A stretch of 64,000 nucleotides of DNA. Source: a virus. Positions within the stretch are counted from its first letter, which is position 1. Every line of letters begins with the position of its first letter. Position numbers and translations under genes: made by a program. Where the stretch lies: positions 1-64,000 of the IMG/VR virus record IMGVR_UViG_3300034062_008235; one strand, given 5' to 3'. The notes below the pieces were generated by a model. That model ran no database searches. It saw only the letters and a list, made by a program, of their open reading frames with translations, and had not been told where the DNA came from. Positions 50,170-59,038 of this stretch are shown piece by piece.

Positions 50170-50907
50170 TCAAGTGAAGATTTGCAAATTCATACGATCA
50201 GAAATAAACACATTTTCGCCCATTTCCATGGTAAACCAAACATTGTAAATCCCAACATCTAAATCAGTTGTATCAAGCATATAGTAAGCGTAATTTTTTT
50301 CTCTATAATCAGTTGGAACATTATCAAGCACTAATCTTAAGTCTTGTTCGACAGGCACACAGTCTCCACAACTTAGTTCCATACTAATTTTTACATTTGA
50401 ATTAATAATCAAATTTTCATAATATCGACCAAGGTCGGTTCCTCTTGGAACATTAGGAGTGATCTGGCAAATAACATACTGTTTTGAACCTTTTCTGAAA
50501 CGATTAGGTCTGAAAGCAAAACTGAAATCATACACAACCGGAATTGGAGTTGTGTACCAAAGTTCTGGATAAAGATTGAATGTATTGATAATTTGGCTAA
50601 CACCTTCATTTGTTTTGAAAGTGATGTTCCATACATCTACATATTTGCCAACAGTAAACAAAGGATATTCTGCAATTAGTTCTATGTAATATTTGCCTGT
50701 TTCATCTTGATTTATATCAACAGAATTTACAGTTCTAACAAGCGTACCATTAGATATATTTTCAATTGAATCATTATCTGGAATTTTATAAATTTGAACA
50801 TTTTCAATTGACTGAACATTTGAAAATGAATTTTGATTATAAACAAATAATCTTAGAATTACTGTGTCGTCTGGAACTGGGTTCTGATATCTTTCTTTAA
50901 TAGCCAT
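50170..50907 (-). CDS. Probable virion structural protein
   Basis: 245 residues, beta-rich. DVWNITFKTNEGVSQIIN, FRPNRFRKGSKQYVICQI and a C-terminal YNVWFTMEMGENVFISDR suggest Ig- or fibronectin-like modules as seen in phage tail or baseplate decorations. It lies directly after the hub/frameshift gene, 11 bases from it, with AGGAGAT before the ATG. No family recognised. Confidence 0.62.
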   Translation of the reverse strand: MAIKERYQNPVPDDTVILRLFVYNQNSFSNVQSIENVQIYKIPDNDSIENISNGTLVRTVNSVDINQDETGKYYIELIAEYPLFTVGKYVDVWNITFKTNEGVSQIINTFNLYPELWYTTPIPVVYDFSFAFRPNRFRKGSKQYVICQITPNVPRGTDLGRYYENLIINSNVKISMELSCGDCVPVEQDLRLVLDNVPTDYREKNYAYYMLDTTDLDVGIYNVWFTMEMGENVFISDRMNLQIFT

Positions 50908-50917
50908 TTTCTATCTC

Positions 50918-51139
50918 CTACTTAGACCTTGCTGATCTAAACGCCTTTTCTTGTTCTTCTCTTTCTTTTGTCTTTTGATCAATAAACTTGTCAATAAAAT
51001 ATTTTCTTTCTGCAATTGTTAATTGCATAAAGTCTTGTTTTTTGACATGCAAGTGATAAAGAAAGAAGAACATTTCATCCATCAATGCTTGCCACAACTT
51101 CAGGCTTGGACTTAGTTCGCCTTCTTGTTCCGGGGGAAG
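50918..51139 (-). CDS. C-terminal extension reached by -1 frameshift
   Basis: A 73-residue frame (LPPEQEGELSPSLKLWQALM onward, ending EKAFRSARSK) overlapping the end of the gp26-like gene. It has no convincing own start: no ribosome site before its internal ATGs. A T TTT TTC heptamer at 51139-51145 lies in the zero frame so that a -1 slip joins it directly to the gp26-like protein, giving about 412 residues. Coding content is convincing (helical, charged, typical of this genome). Confidence 0.65.
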   Translation of the reverse strand, partial: LPPEQEGELSPSLKLWQALMDEMFFFLYHLHVKKQDFMQLTIAERKYFIDKFIDQKTKEREEQEKAFRSARSK

Positions 51140-52155
51140 AAAAAACCTGAATCCAATGGTAAATCGATTTCAAATTCTTCATTAGAATATGGAGATAAAA
51201 TTGACACGTTTGTCTCCATCCCAAAAGGAGGATTGTTAATTACATTCCTAATATAATTAACATCTTGAATAGGAAGACTCCTGATTAAAACTTTAAGTTC
51301 TTCTTTGTCTGAAATATTTTCAATATGATTAACAAGTTGAGCAATTCTAAAAGTCAAAGTGTCATCTGAAGCCATTTCTCCAAGTGACTTTAATTTTGAA
51401 TCTTTGTATTGCTGCATTTCAGTTTCATCTCTACCTCTGCCAAACCTATAACTAAATTTCAAGTTACTTTTTGGTAAAACACCTGTAAGATTGGAAATGC
51501 CAAAATTATCTGGGCACCTAGTAATCTCCAAGGTGTCTAAATCAACAGTAGTTGAAAATTGTCTATCTGTCTCTGGACAGCGCATCTGTACTTCATAATC
51601 AGTACCATAGCTAATACCACGAAGATATATAAGAATAAATGTTCTGTCTTGAGAAAGAAAATTTTCTGTTTTAAAGTTTTCTCTAATACATTTGGAAAAT
51701 ATCATATTTATAGCAATACCCTTTTTCACAAATCTCGGCGTAGCAAGAATTTGCTCCTCTTCACCAGTCATAGGACGGATATTAATAACACCATTAGCAG
51801 GTCCATCTGTGCCATCATAGAATTTACCTTTGCTTGGCAACACAATCTCTTCATAGTGAGTGCTATGCTGCTTCAGTGTATTTAAGATTGCATTTAGCTC
51901 TGGGTTATTATTCATCATAACCATGGCTGTTGCAAGATCTACTTTGTTAGGTTGATTAACATGTCCGGTGTCGCCAGACATTTGCGCTCTAAATTGTGGA
52001 GGAATATTGCCAGCAATAACACCGGGAGGCAAATTATTAAATTCTGATGCTTGTTGTCTCAAAGGATGGTTTTCAGGCAAATCAATTGACTGTTCTCTTT
52101 GTGGATTATTGTTAGGCATTGATGGTCTTTGTGGTCTAAAAATTTCATCAGACAT
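51112..52155 (-). CDS. gp26-like baseplate hub / T4_baseplate protein
   Basis: 347 residues. After a Pro/Asn/Gln-rich N-terminus, HYEEIVLPSKGKFYDGTDGP, INIRPMTGEEEQILATPRF, then INMIFSKCIRENFK and ILIYLRGISYGTDYEV match the T4 base-plate protein family containing gp26. The family is related in layout to tail-assembly chaperone-type proteins. GGGG precedes the ATG. Its last codons hold a slippery heptamer, producing a short and a long form. Confidence 0.78.
   Translation of the reverse strand: MSDEIFRPQRPSMPNNNPQREQSIDLPENHPLRQQASEFNNLPPGVIAGNIPPQFRAQMSGDTGHVNQPNKVDLATAMVMMNNNPELNAILNTLKQHSTHYEEIVLPSKGKFYDGTDGPANGVINIRPMTGEEEQILATPRFVKKGIAINMIFSKCIRENFKTENFLSQDRTFILIYLRGISYGTDYEVQMRCPETDRQFSTTVDLDTLEITRCPDNFGISNLTGVLPKSNLKFSYRFGRGRDETEMQQYKDSKLKSLGEMASDDTLTFRIAQLVNHIENISDKEELKVLIRSLPIQDVNYIRNVINNPPFGMETNVSILSPYSNEEFEIDLPLDSGFFFPRNKKAN
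51139..51145 (-). promoter_or_regulatory. Programmed -1 frameshift slippery site
   Basis: Minus-strand T TTT TTC, in the zero frame ggT TTT TTC, is a classic X XXY YYZ heptamer. A -1 slip leads to CTT CCC CCG GAA and avoids the zero-frame TAA 24 bases later. Inferred from sequence alone. Confidence 0.6.
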
Positions 52156-52237
52156 TATTTCCCCTTTTTTTATTACATGGACTTGAATTTAATTTAGTGT
52201 TATTTGTTTAAAACTATATTGTATTAGGAGATTTTTT

Positions 52238-52606
52238 ATGATACAAATCGGTTTCCATAATGTTGCTGAATTAATTTTTCAAAATAATTTAGTAAAAAGT
52301 TCATTGCCAAAATATAAACATCTTTTTGATTCATGGGAATTAGCACAAAAAATTCCTCAAATGCGCAGTTTAGGAATACGATCTATTTTGGATTTCATTA
52401 ATACGATTACAGACAAGGATATAGAAGCAATATCAGAGATATTTAAATTTCCAATTGAAATTATGAAAATGGAACTTGGATCTTACAAAAATGTTATTGG
52501 AAATATTGAAGATTTTGAATTACAACTACCTCTTAATATTAATGTGAATGATATGTGCCTTTATAGAAAAGGCGACAAGATATCTGTTCTAATAACAACG
52601 GGGTGA
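52238..52606 (+). CDS. Unknown small protein
   Basis: 122 residues. AGGAG precedes the ATG. The middle (LGIRSILDFINTITDKDIEA, SEIFKFPIEIMKM) is helical and the C-terminus is beta-rich (LPLNINVNDMCLYRKGDKIS). Divergent from the gp26-like gene and coupled to the membrane protein downstream. No family recognised. Confidence 0.68.
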   Translation: MIQIGFHNVAELIFQNNLVKSSLPKYKHLFDSWELAQKIPQMRSLGIRSILDFINTITDKDIEAISEIFKFPIEIMKMELGSYKNVIGNIEDFELQLPLNINVNDMCLYRKGDKISVLITTG

Positions 52607-52608
52607 TT

Positions 52609-52923
52609 ATGTTTGACATCGTTCTTTGGGTCTTTGGTTCTATTGGCATGACCAACATTATTGTTGAGTCAGATATTGGCAGAGCTTTTAAAGACTTGAT
52701 TAAGCCCTACATCTGGACGTTCCTGATGAAAGGTCTTAATTGCTATCAATGTACAGGTTTCTGGGCAGGAATGTTCACAACAACACTTATGTACGTTTTC
52801 AATGAATGGGATTGGCATAAGCTTCCTTTGATATTCCTTGGTGGATGTGCAACTAGTTTCTTCGCAACTTTCTGCGCATTTTATCAAACTTACTTAGAAG
52901 CTAACAGTATGATTTCGGATTAA
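52609..52923 (+). CDS. DUF1360-type membrane protein
   Basis: 104 residues from the ATG at 52609, preceded by GGGG. Three hydrophobic segments surround the motif NCYQCTGFWAGMF, characteristic of small DUF1360 membrane proteins found in phages and bacteria (C-P/Q-x-C-x-G-F-W). Its cellular role is not known. Followed two bases later by a zinc-ribbon gene. Confidence 0.72.
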   Translation: MFDIVLWVFGSIGMTNIIVESDIGRAFKDLIKPYIWTFLMKGLNCYQCTGFWAGMFTTTLMYVFNEWDWHKLPLIFLGGCATSFFATFCAFYQTYLEANSMISD

Positions 52924-52925
52924 CA

Positions 52926-53141
52926 ATGCATACAATTTGTGATAACTGTGGTAAAAAATATCTTGAAAAAGATCTTGAGAAATTAGTAAAAATTTCAAGA
53001 TCAGAAATTCAAAATATTGTTATGGAAAAAGAAACAGATAAAGAGAAATTTGTTAAACAAAACACTCTTTATAGATGTGTAAGCTGTGGTCATGCTTTAA
53101 GGGGAAAGAAAAATGAGCGATCAAGATCAGAAACAATCTAA
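52926..53141 (+). CDS. Small zinc-ribbon protein
   Basis: 71 residues with two CxxC pairs, CDNCGKKYLEK (about residue 5-8) and YRCVSCGHALRG (54-57), and a charged helix between. This is a treble-clef or ribbon-type zinc site. Its end overlaps the next gene by 29 bases. Function unknown; may bind nucleic acid. Confidence 0.65.
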   Translation: MHTICDNCGKKYLEKDLEKLVKISRSEIQNIVMEKETDKEKFVKQNTLYRCVSCGHALRGKKNERSRSETI

Positions 53142-53517
53142 AGCATATGTTAGCTTGATGGATATCAAAGCTGCTATGAAAGATGAAAACTTTCGTAGCA
53201 AGTTACCAGAATCATTGAATCCAGAAATTGAAAAATTTATCAACAATCCTAGTTGTTCTTGTAATGTGCCATTATACAAGAAGATTATAAAAGAAGCAAA
53301 AGATCAAGTTCTTGCTTACTTTCCGGGCAAAGAAGTCATGTCCCAAGAAGAAGAAATTGAACGCCTTTCTAAAAACAATTGGCGTGTTATCAATTGCTCA
53401 ATTGGTGACCTTGAAAAAGAAATGAAAAAACTTCCTCACGGTCGTAAACAAATAGCTATTACAAGATACGAAGATCAAGTAACAATTGTTATCAATGAAC
53501 TTGATAATTTGTATTGA
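53113..53517 (+). CDS. Unknown protein with Cys motif
   Basis: 134 residues. FINNPSCSCNVPLYKKIIKEAK and a C-terminal strand-rich part (QIAITRYEDQVTIVINEL) are distinctive but not from a recognised family. AGGGGA precedes the ATG, which lies within the previous gene. Ends flush with the converging gene at 53518. Confidence 0.65.
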   Translation: MSDQDQKQSKAYVSLMDIKAAMKDENFRSKLPESLNPEIEKFINNPSCSCNVPLYKKIIKEAKDQVLAYFPGKEVMSQEEEIERLSKNNWRVINCSIGDLEKEMKKLPHGRKQIAITRYEDQVTIVINELDNLY

Positions 53518-54285
53518 TTATATCATCGTATCATACTTTAATATTAATGTTTTTATGTTAGATAGCATTTTATTAGGATGATTTTTATGCATGCTTGGAA
53601 TCATTGGCATAAAGTCATAAATATCTCTATGAAATGCCATTTCTAAAGCTTTTTCATAATATATTTTTGCATCCATAAAAAGATTCATTTCATATAAGTA
53701 ATCTCCCCACAAGTTGATCAATTCTATAAAAGAAGGATATTTTTCAATTATAGAATTGATCAAGTCTATAAGCTCTTGATTATGATGGCTTGCTTTTAAT
53801 TTTTCAAATACATATTGATAGATTATAAATAATTCGTTTAATTCAATGTCATTAGAGAAAATATATTCTTGTAATTTTACTAACAAGTTTCCTTTGGGCA
53901 AATATAAATTACACCATTCTTCATCAAACCTTTTCACATTGGTAAAAGAACTCTTTATAAATATTTTAGAAACTTCTGGAATTTTAGCGTTGCTTCTTTT
54001 CGTCTTAACTATCCATTTATCCACAATTAGATTGTGATGAGATTTAAATATCTCTTCTTCATCCCAAAAAAGAATTTCTTCATCTGGATACAATAAGAAA
54101 AAGAATTCACCTTCATAGAACAATTCTAATTCAGGAAAAATATTTCTTTTGCTTTTTAATAAGTTCAAAGATTTAATTGTTTTGTCAAAAGTAAAAAAAG
54201 ATTTATTTGCTATATGTGAGAATTTATTCACACATATTTCTTTTTCTTCTAAAGAATCAACTATGATTGCACAATTTATTTTCAT
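53518..54285 (-). CDS. Unknown protein with TPR-like segment
   Basis: 255 residues. The N-terminus has a beta-rich domain (CAIIVDSLEEKEICVNKF; FYEGEFFFLLYPDEEILF) and the C-terminus a helix pair (LINLWGDYLYEMNLFMDA, KIYYEKALEMAFHRD) that fits a tetratricopeptide repeat. Divergent from the sigma factor gene across 22 bases. Function unknown. Confidence 0.65.
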   Translation of the reverse strand: MKINCAIIVDSLEEKEICVNKFSHIANKSFFTFDKTIKSLNLLKSKRNIFPELELFYEGEFFFLLYPDEEILFWDEEEIFKSHHNLIVDKWIVKTKRSNAKIPEVSKIFIKSSFTNVKRFDEEWCNLYLPKGNLLVKLQEYIFSNDIELNELFIIYQYVFEKLKASHHNQELIDLINSIIEKYPSFIELINLWGDYLYEMNLFMDAKIYYEKALEMAFHRDIYDFMPMIPSMHKNHPNKMLSNIKTLILKYDTMI

Positions 54286-54307
54286 AGATTCACACTATAT
54301 TTCTAAT

Positions 54308-54796
54308 ATGAGTAACCATTATCTTGATAACAAATACCTTGAAAAAAACATTATAGATTTCCAACAAGCTAAAAAGAATAAAAGAAAATATGAATTGTTT
54401 CGTCAAGATTACGAAATCCATAAAAAGAATACTGATAAAATTACCCTACAACTAGATGAGGATAAAATTATTCAAAATGAAAAAATATTAAAACAAAGTC
54501 AAGATAATTTGGCAAAAGAATTTTTCACTTTAGCAGAAAATATCGTTCGATTTAGAAATTTTCAAAAAATTGATTACGATGACGCTGTGCAAGAAGGCGT
54601 ATTTATATGTTTTTCTAAAATCGAACGGTTTGATCCACATCGTGGAAGTAAAGCATTTAATTTTTTAACCACATGCCTAATACATCACTTAAGACAAATT
54701 TACAGATCAAACAAAAATTTCGAAGAACTTAAGAAAAGATATCAAGAATTTTACTTTGCAAAGATAAGTAGAGAAATTCCTATTAAAAGAATTTGA
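54308..54796 (+). CDS. gp55-like late sigma factor
   Basis: 162 residues, similar in size to T4 gp55 (185). DYDDAVQEGVFICFSKIERF, then FDPHRGSKAFNFLTTCLI and HHLRQIYRSNKNFEELKKRY reproduce sigma region 2 as reduced in gp55. The ATG at 54308 is preferred over a longer frame that would overlap the divergent gene. Its product should guide host RNA polymerase to TATAAATA-type late promoters, and many such boxes are seen upstream of virion-type genes here. TATATT lies six bases before the ATG, so its own mRNA may be leaderless. Confidence 0.82.
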   Translation: MSNHYLDNKYLEKNIIDFQQAKKNKRKYELFRQDYEIHKKNTDKITLQLDEDKIIQNEKILKQSQDNLAKEFFTLAENIVRFRNFQKIDYDDAVQEGVFICFSKIERFDPHRGSKAFNFLTTCLIHHLRQIYRSNKNFEELKKRYQEFYFAKISREIPIKRI

Positions 54797-54864
54797 TTTT
54801 AATTCAATTTGATGTATATTTAAATTTAGCTTACTAAGCTAACTTTGATTTTTAGGAGATTTAT

Positions 54865-55140
54865 ATGAAGAATAGGTTTTTAGAAAGTATCGAAAACGGA
54901 GAACTTCTTACCATTCTTGAAAAAAGTTATCTTAAAGAAAAAATTGGTTTGTTGCTTTCAAACGAGAACCTAGTTTATACTAAAAAAGGCAGACTTAATA
55001 AGTCTGGCGCTTGTCGAATTCTTAGTATGAAAAATAAAGAATTAGAAACATTTCTTGAAGAATGTCGTAAGGTTCTTGAAGTAGATCAATTTCTCGAACC
55101 AGATGAATATAAAAAATTACAAGAAGATAATGGCGAATAA
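54865..55140 (+). CDS. Unknown small protein after sigma factor
   Basis: 91 residues with strong AGGAG before the ATG. A helical, charged protein (MKNRFLESIENGELLTILEK; NKELETFLEECRKVLEVDQF) with a central KKGRLNKSGACRIL that could be a helix-turn-helix or RNA contact. A TAGCTT/AAGCTA palindrome lies between it and the sigma gene. No family recognised. Confidence 0.65.
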   Translation: MKNRFLESIENGELLTILEKSYLKEKIGLLLSNENLVYTKKGRLNKSGACRILSMKNKELETFLEECRKVLEVDQFLEPDEYKKLQEDNGE

Positions 55141-55722
55141 CTAAGGCATCATATATGATGATGCTAAATTTATTAATCTCCTGCTGCATGGTTCCCAATA
55201 TGCTCTATCATATCTGATATCCATTACCACTCTCATAGGCTGATCAGATGTCATATCAGTGCCACCAAAGTCAACAGAAGATGGATATGCATTTACATAA
55301 TTCCATGCCTCTAAAGCAAAACCGCAACCATCTAACATAAATATTTGTATGTCTCTTTTAAAATTGTTAGCGATGGCACCAAAATAACTCGCACCCGTTT
55401 GACCTCTAAAAGCATTTCTTTGTACCGAGTAAATCGAATTAATCCAATTCAAAGCAGGATTAGTTGCAGCTACATCATACAATGTTACTTGAATAGGCTT
55501 CCACTCAGGCTTAGCAGCATAAAACACAGTTTCCATTAAATGTGGGACATCAAATTCTTTAAAAGACACACTAGGTCTAGCAGCTTTTTCTTCTATTAAA
55601 ACTTTATTGTAAACACGGGTTGAACTATTTCCAACATGCGTGACATTAGGAATATGTAACACAAAACGGTTTTGCTTCTTAAATGTAGTATAAGAAGCAA
55701 AACCTACACCCATCTTAGGCAT
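55141..55722 (-). CDS. Tail tube protein, second paralogue
   Basis: 193 residues. FVLHIPNVTHVGN, the central ITLYDVAATNPALNWI-like segment and a C-terminal GGTDMTSDQPMRVVMDIRYD match the T4 gp19-type tail-tube fold (GCGFALEAWNYVNAYPSSVD). It follows a 219-residue paralogue by 15 bases. Two tube proteins may build different parts of the tube, or one may be a tube-end protein. AAGGA precedes the ATG. Confidence 0.8.
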   Translation of the reverse strand: MPKMGVGFASYTTFKKQNRFVLHIPNVTHVGNSSTRVYNKVLIEEKAARPSVSFKEFDVPHLMETVFYAAKPEWKPIQVTLYDVAATNPALNWINSIYSVQRNAFRGQTGASYFGAIANNFKRDIQIFMLDGCGFALEAWNYVNAYPSSVDFGGTDMTSDQPMRVVMDIRYDRAYWEPCSRRLINLASSYMMP

Positions 55723-55737
55723 AATCGATTTTATCCT

Positions 55738-56397
55738 TTATAAATTAGCACCCAAACCAGTACCGCAAACAGGAGTGTTGCACAATTCAGGAGCAGCTGT
55801 TGCACAATTGTTTTCATACTTAGCATATGAATATCTAAGAGTCATAACAATATTACATTCAGCAGATTCACTATAATCAAGGTCACCAAAGTCGATACTC
55901 TTGGGCCAACAGTTTACTAAAGTCCACGTTTCTAAAACATAGCCACAACCATCAAGAAGAATAAGCTTGCCTGTTCCACCATAGCCAAAACCAGCACCAG
56001 TTGGATCTGTAGCGTAGCTTCTTTGAGTTGCAGATATTTCTGTCGAATTAGCAACGCCGTTCGCTGGAGCAGCAAAGTTATAAACTCTATTGACCCATCT
56101 TAAAAGATTTGAAATAGTTGGATCACCGGGAACAGCAACATCATAGTAAGTGAATTCTAGTTCACTAAATGTTGCTTTTCCGGGAAGCCAAGTCTTACCA
56201 TTTAGAAAATTGATTTCAGCACTATCATCGATTTCTATTGATGGTCTTTTTGCTGATTTTACATATTTACCAGAAACACCAAAACTGTTAGGACCACCAC
56301 CACCGATATTTTCAACAGAAAACACCCAACGGTATTTTCGTTTAAAAGCTACGTTGTTTAGCGCCCCAATGCCCATATTATTGATTGTATTAGCCAT
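55738..56397 (-). CDS. Tail tube protein, first paralogue
   Basis: 219 residues. FSELEFTYYDVAVPGDPTIS, LILLDGCGYVLETWTLVNCW and SAECNIVMTLRYSYAKYENN are tube motifs shared with the next gene downstream. GGGAGG lies before the ATG. Directly after the sheath gene, as gp19 follows gp18 in T4. Probably the main tube protein. Confidence 0.85.
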   Translation of the reverse strand: MANTINNMGIGALNNVAFKRKYRWVFSVENIGGGGPNSFGVSGKYVKSAKRPSIEIDDSAEINFLNGKTWLPGKATFSELEFTYYDVAVPGDPTISNLLRWVNRVYNFAAPANGVANSTEISATQRSYATDPTGAGFGYGGTGKLILLDGCGYVLETWTLVNCWPKSIDFGDLDYSESAECNIVMTLRYSYAKYENNCATAAPELCNTPVCGTGLGANL

Positions 56398-56421
56398 TAA
56401 TCCTCCCTTGTTTTTCTTTAA

Positions 56422-58809
56422 TTATGCTAATGTTCTTACTAAATTAAATTCGATAAATATGAATTCGATAGCATAGACTGGCACAATACCTATTCTTGCT
56501 CTTAATTCATTTCTTGCGATTACATCTGATGTATTTAATTCATCATCACATTTAACTACGAAATCTTGTGCCCCAGAATTTGCTACAAGCCTAGTAAGTA
56601 TTTGAGAACAAGCGTTTATAAATGCAGACCTAGTTGCAGCATTATTTGGTTCAAACAAATAATTCTTTGAAATGCTCTTGATGCTTTTTTCAACATAGAA
56701 CAACATTCTGCGGACATTGATTCTATCAAGAGCGGTTGGCGTTCTTTGAAGAGTCTTTTGTCCCCAAATTACAAATCCACCAACATCAGGATAACTAATA
56801 ATTGGATTGATAGCGTTGTTATTGCCATACATTAAGTCACGTTCAGCTAATGAAGGTCTGCTGAACACATTATTGATATTTGGAACAACACCTCTAGTTA
56901 ATCCAGCAGGAGCATACCAAGGACCAGAGATTGAATCGCTTTGACAAATTGCTGCTAGAACAGAGCCAGATGGTGGCACCCAAACACTGATATTATTGAA
57001 AGTATCAGTTATGTCCACCCAAGGGTAATACAAAGCAGCGAAATCAGTATCAAGTCTGGTATTGTTCAAAGGATGAACACCATTTTGCCAATTAACGATT
57101 TCATTAACTGTAAGACCAAATGGAGGGTCAATAATTGCAAGAGCGTCTTGACGATAAGATTCACAAATATCAATTAGTACTCTTACAACTGCTGTTGAGC
57201 TTCTTCCCGGTGTTGCTATCAAGTCGATATCAACTTGTTCTGGTTCAGAGAAAGAATAAAGACCAGTGCCTGCGGTTGGATTACCGATGATTAAATCATC
57301 TTGTGTGTCAGGATCAACTGGAATGCCATCAGTACCACCAGTTAATAATAAACCAGTTGTAGACGTATTAGCAGGAGGTGCAGTAACAGCAGTGTTATCT
57401 GAAACTCTGATAAAGTTACTAACTGTATTAAGATAAGACTCAACGTAGAAAGAAGAAAGTTGGTTCTTGGTTAGATTTCCCCAAGATTCAACTTGTTGTC
57501 CATTATTGTAGACCTGCATCTGGAATGTGCCATCATAAGGATTAGTTGTAATAATTACTCTTGTCTGATTGCCTTCAATACCGGGACTATCAGCGAAAAT
57601 AGTAAAACTCTTTGATCCACTGCTGTTTGCACCACCAGTTACTTTGCCAGCTTGTGCAGTTAAACCACTTCCAGTAGCTTTTACAGGAGAATCACCAGTA
57701 GCAGTAATATTGCTTATGCCAAAAATGCTATCCATTGAGCTTTCTGATTTAACAAGTATTTTACTACCTGAACCATAAGCTAAAGTTGTAAGAACAATAT
57801 GATCAGAACCATCATCGGAAGCTACAAAGCCACCAGTAAGAGAATCAATCTGGGTGTTGATTTCATCAACAACTTCGGCTGTTGTATAAGGACCATTGTT
57901 TAGAACTGATAGATCGATAATTTGAACAACATCATCGATATTAACATTTCCTGTTCCTGTTACAACTACTTGCAAAGCGTTAGCCAAATCAGTTGGATCT
58001 AATGTATCAAAATCCCAGCTGCCAGCAGAACCTGAAGATGGATAACGATTTGTAGAGCCAGTTAATTCTGCTTGGGTCATGCTAGTGCCAAGACCAACAA
58101 TACTGTTTATTCCACCGTATATCGAATTCTGGTGGGAGACTAATTCAATAGAAGCTCCTACGCCGTAAGCCCAAGTAGACTTAACTCCTAAAGTTTCGCT
58201 TGTTGTTGCTACAAATTGAATTCCATCAATCGATGGATTAAGCTGAGAGTTTAGATAATCCACAAGTTCTTCAAGTGTATAATCTGTTGGATAATCTGGA
58301 TTTGTTGTTGGATCATTCTTAGGAACAATAAGAATTTTGCTTGCAAGAATATTATTTAGTTTCCAACTAAAATAACCATCTTCGACAAACTCAAAAGTTC
58401 CTCCAGCAACTGGTGTGATACTAGGAGTTCCAGTGCTTGAACCGATAATATCAACAAGTCCACCAGTAGATGGAACTAAAACTGAAGCAGAATTTGCTTG
58501 AGTATTACTAGTTGGATCTGTGTCCGCTACTCTGGTAATTACAACCTCACTCGAAACCCTAAGAACTTGCTGTGCAGCATAGATCAAATAAGGATCACTT
58601 GTGTCAGGATGTGGATTACCAAATTTGGTAACAAGATCAGTCAAAGTTCTTACACTTGTTGGTGTGTTGATCGGACCCTTGCTAGCAAACCCAATTAAAC
58701 CGACCTTATGAAAGCTTGTGGTTGGGCTAACAAAAGTGAAGTCGTTTTCTGTGATTCTCACAGAAGGGCTAATTGTGTTGCTTGCAGGAAAGCCTCGTAA
58801 AGTTGCCAT
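56422..58809 (-). CDS. Tail sheath protein
   Basis: 795 residues, larger than T4 gp18 (659) because of inserted beta-rich domains (about 150-470). The N-terminus TISPSVRITENDFTFVSPTT and KVGLIGFASKGPINTPTSV, and the C-terminal SYPDVGGFVIWGQKTLQRTP and DRINVRRMLFYVEKSIKSIS are typical of contractile sheath proteins. A GGGAGA site precedes the ATG. Order gp15-like, small gene, sheath, tube agrees with T4. It powers contraction during DNA injection. Confidence 0.93.
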   Translation of the reverse strand: MATLRGFPASNTISPSVRITENDFTFVSPTTSFHKVGLIGFASKGPINTPTSVRTLTDLVTKFGNPHPDTSDPYLIYAAQQVLRVSSEVVITRVADTDPTSNTQANSASVLVPSTGGLVDIIGSSTGTPSITPVAGGTFEFVEDGYFSWKLNNILASKILIVPKNDPTTNPDYPTDYTLEELVDYLNSQLNPSIDGIQFVATTSETLGVKSTWAYGVGASIELVSHQNSIYGGINSIVGLGTSMTQAELTGSTNRYPSSGSAGSWDFDTLDPTDLANALQVVVTGTGNVNIDDVVQIIDLSVLNNGPYTTAEVVDEINTQIDSLTGGFVASDDGSDHIVLTTLAYGSGSKILVKSESSMDSIFGISNITATGDSPVKATGSGLTAQAGKVTGGANSSGSKSFTIFADSPGIEGNQTRVIITTNPYDGTFQMQVYNNGQQVESWGNLTKNQLSSFYVESYLNTVSNFIRVSDNTAVTAPPANTSTTGLLLTGGTDGIPVDPDTQDDLIIGNPTAGTGLYSFSEPEQVDIDLIATPGRSSTAVVRVLIDICESYRQDALAIIDPPFGLTVNEIVNWQNGVHPLNNTRLDTDFAALYYPWVDITDTFNNISVWVPPSGSVLAAICQSDSISGPWYAPAGLTRGVVPNINNVFSRPSLAERDLMYGNNNAINPIISYPDVGGFVIWGQKTLQRTPTALDRINVRRMLFYVEKSIKSISKNYLFEPNNAATRSAFINACSQILTRLVANSGAQDFVVKCDDELNTSDVIARNELRARIGIVPVYAIEFIFIEFNLVRTLA

Positions 58810-58810
58810 T

Positions 58811-59038
58811 TTACTTTTCTCCCTCAGTCAAAATATTATTTGGTACATATCTAGTCTTGATAAGACCCATTTTTTCTACTCTTTCTATATATGCAGTAGA
58901 CCTTTCATCTTCTAAATTATAAATATTTTTTTTACATCCGATACCCGGAATATTTAAAGTTGTAAAAGAATTTATTTTTTTCTTGCTCTTTATAACAAGT
59001 TGAACTGGATGCTTGCAAATGTTTGTTATTTCTATCAT
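58811..59038 (-). CDS. Small structural-region protein
   Basis: 75 residues. Beta-rich start (MIEITNICKHPVQLVIKSKKKI, shown in part) then a loop with IPGIGCKKNIYN and a helical end. It overlaps the gp15-like stop by four bases and precedes the sheath by one base. Possibly a minor head-tail joining component by position. Confidence 0.6.
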   Translation of the reverse strand: MIEITNICKHPVQLVIKSKKKINSFTTLNIPGIGCKKNIYNLEDERSTAYIERVEKMGLIKTRYVPNNILTEGEK

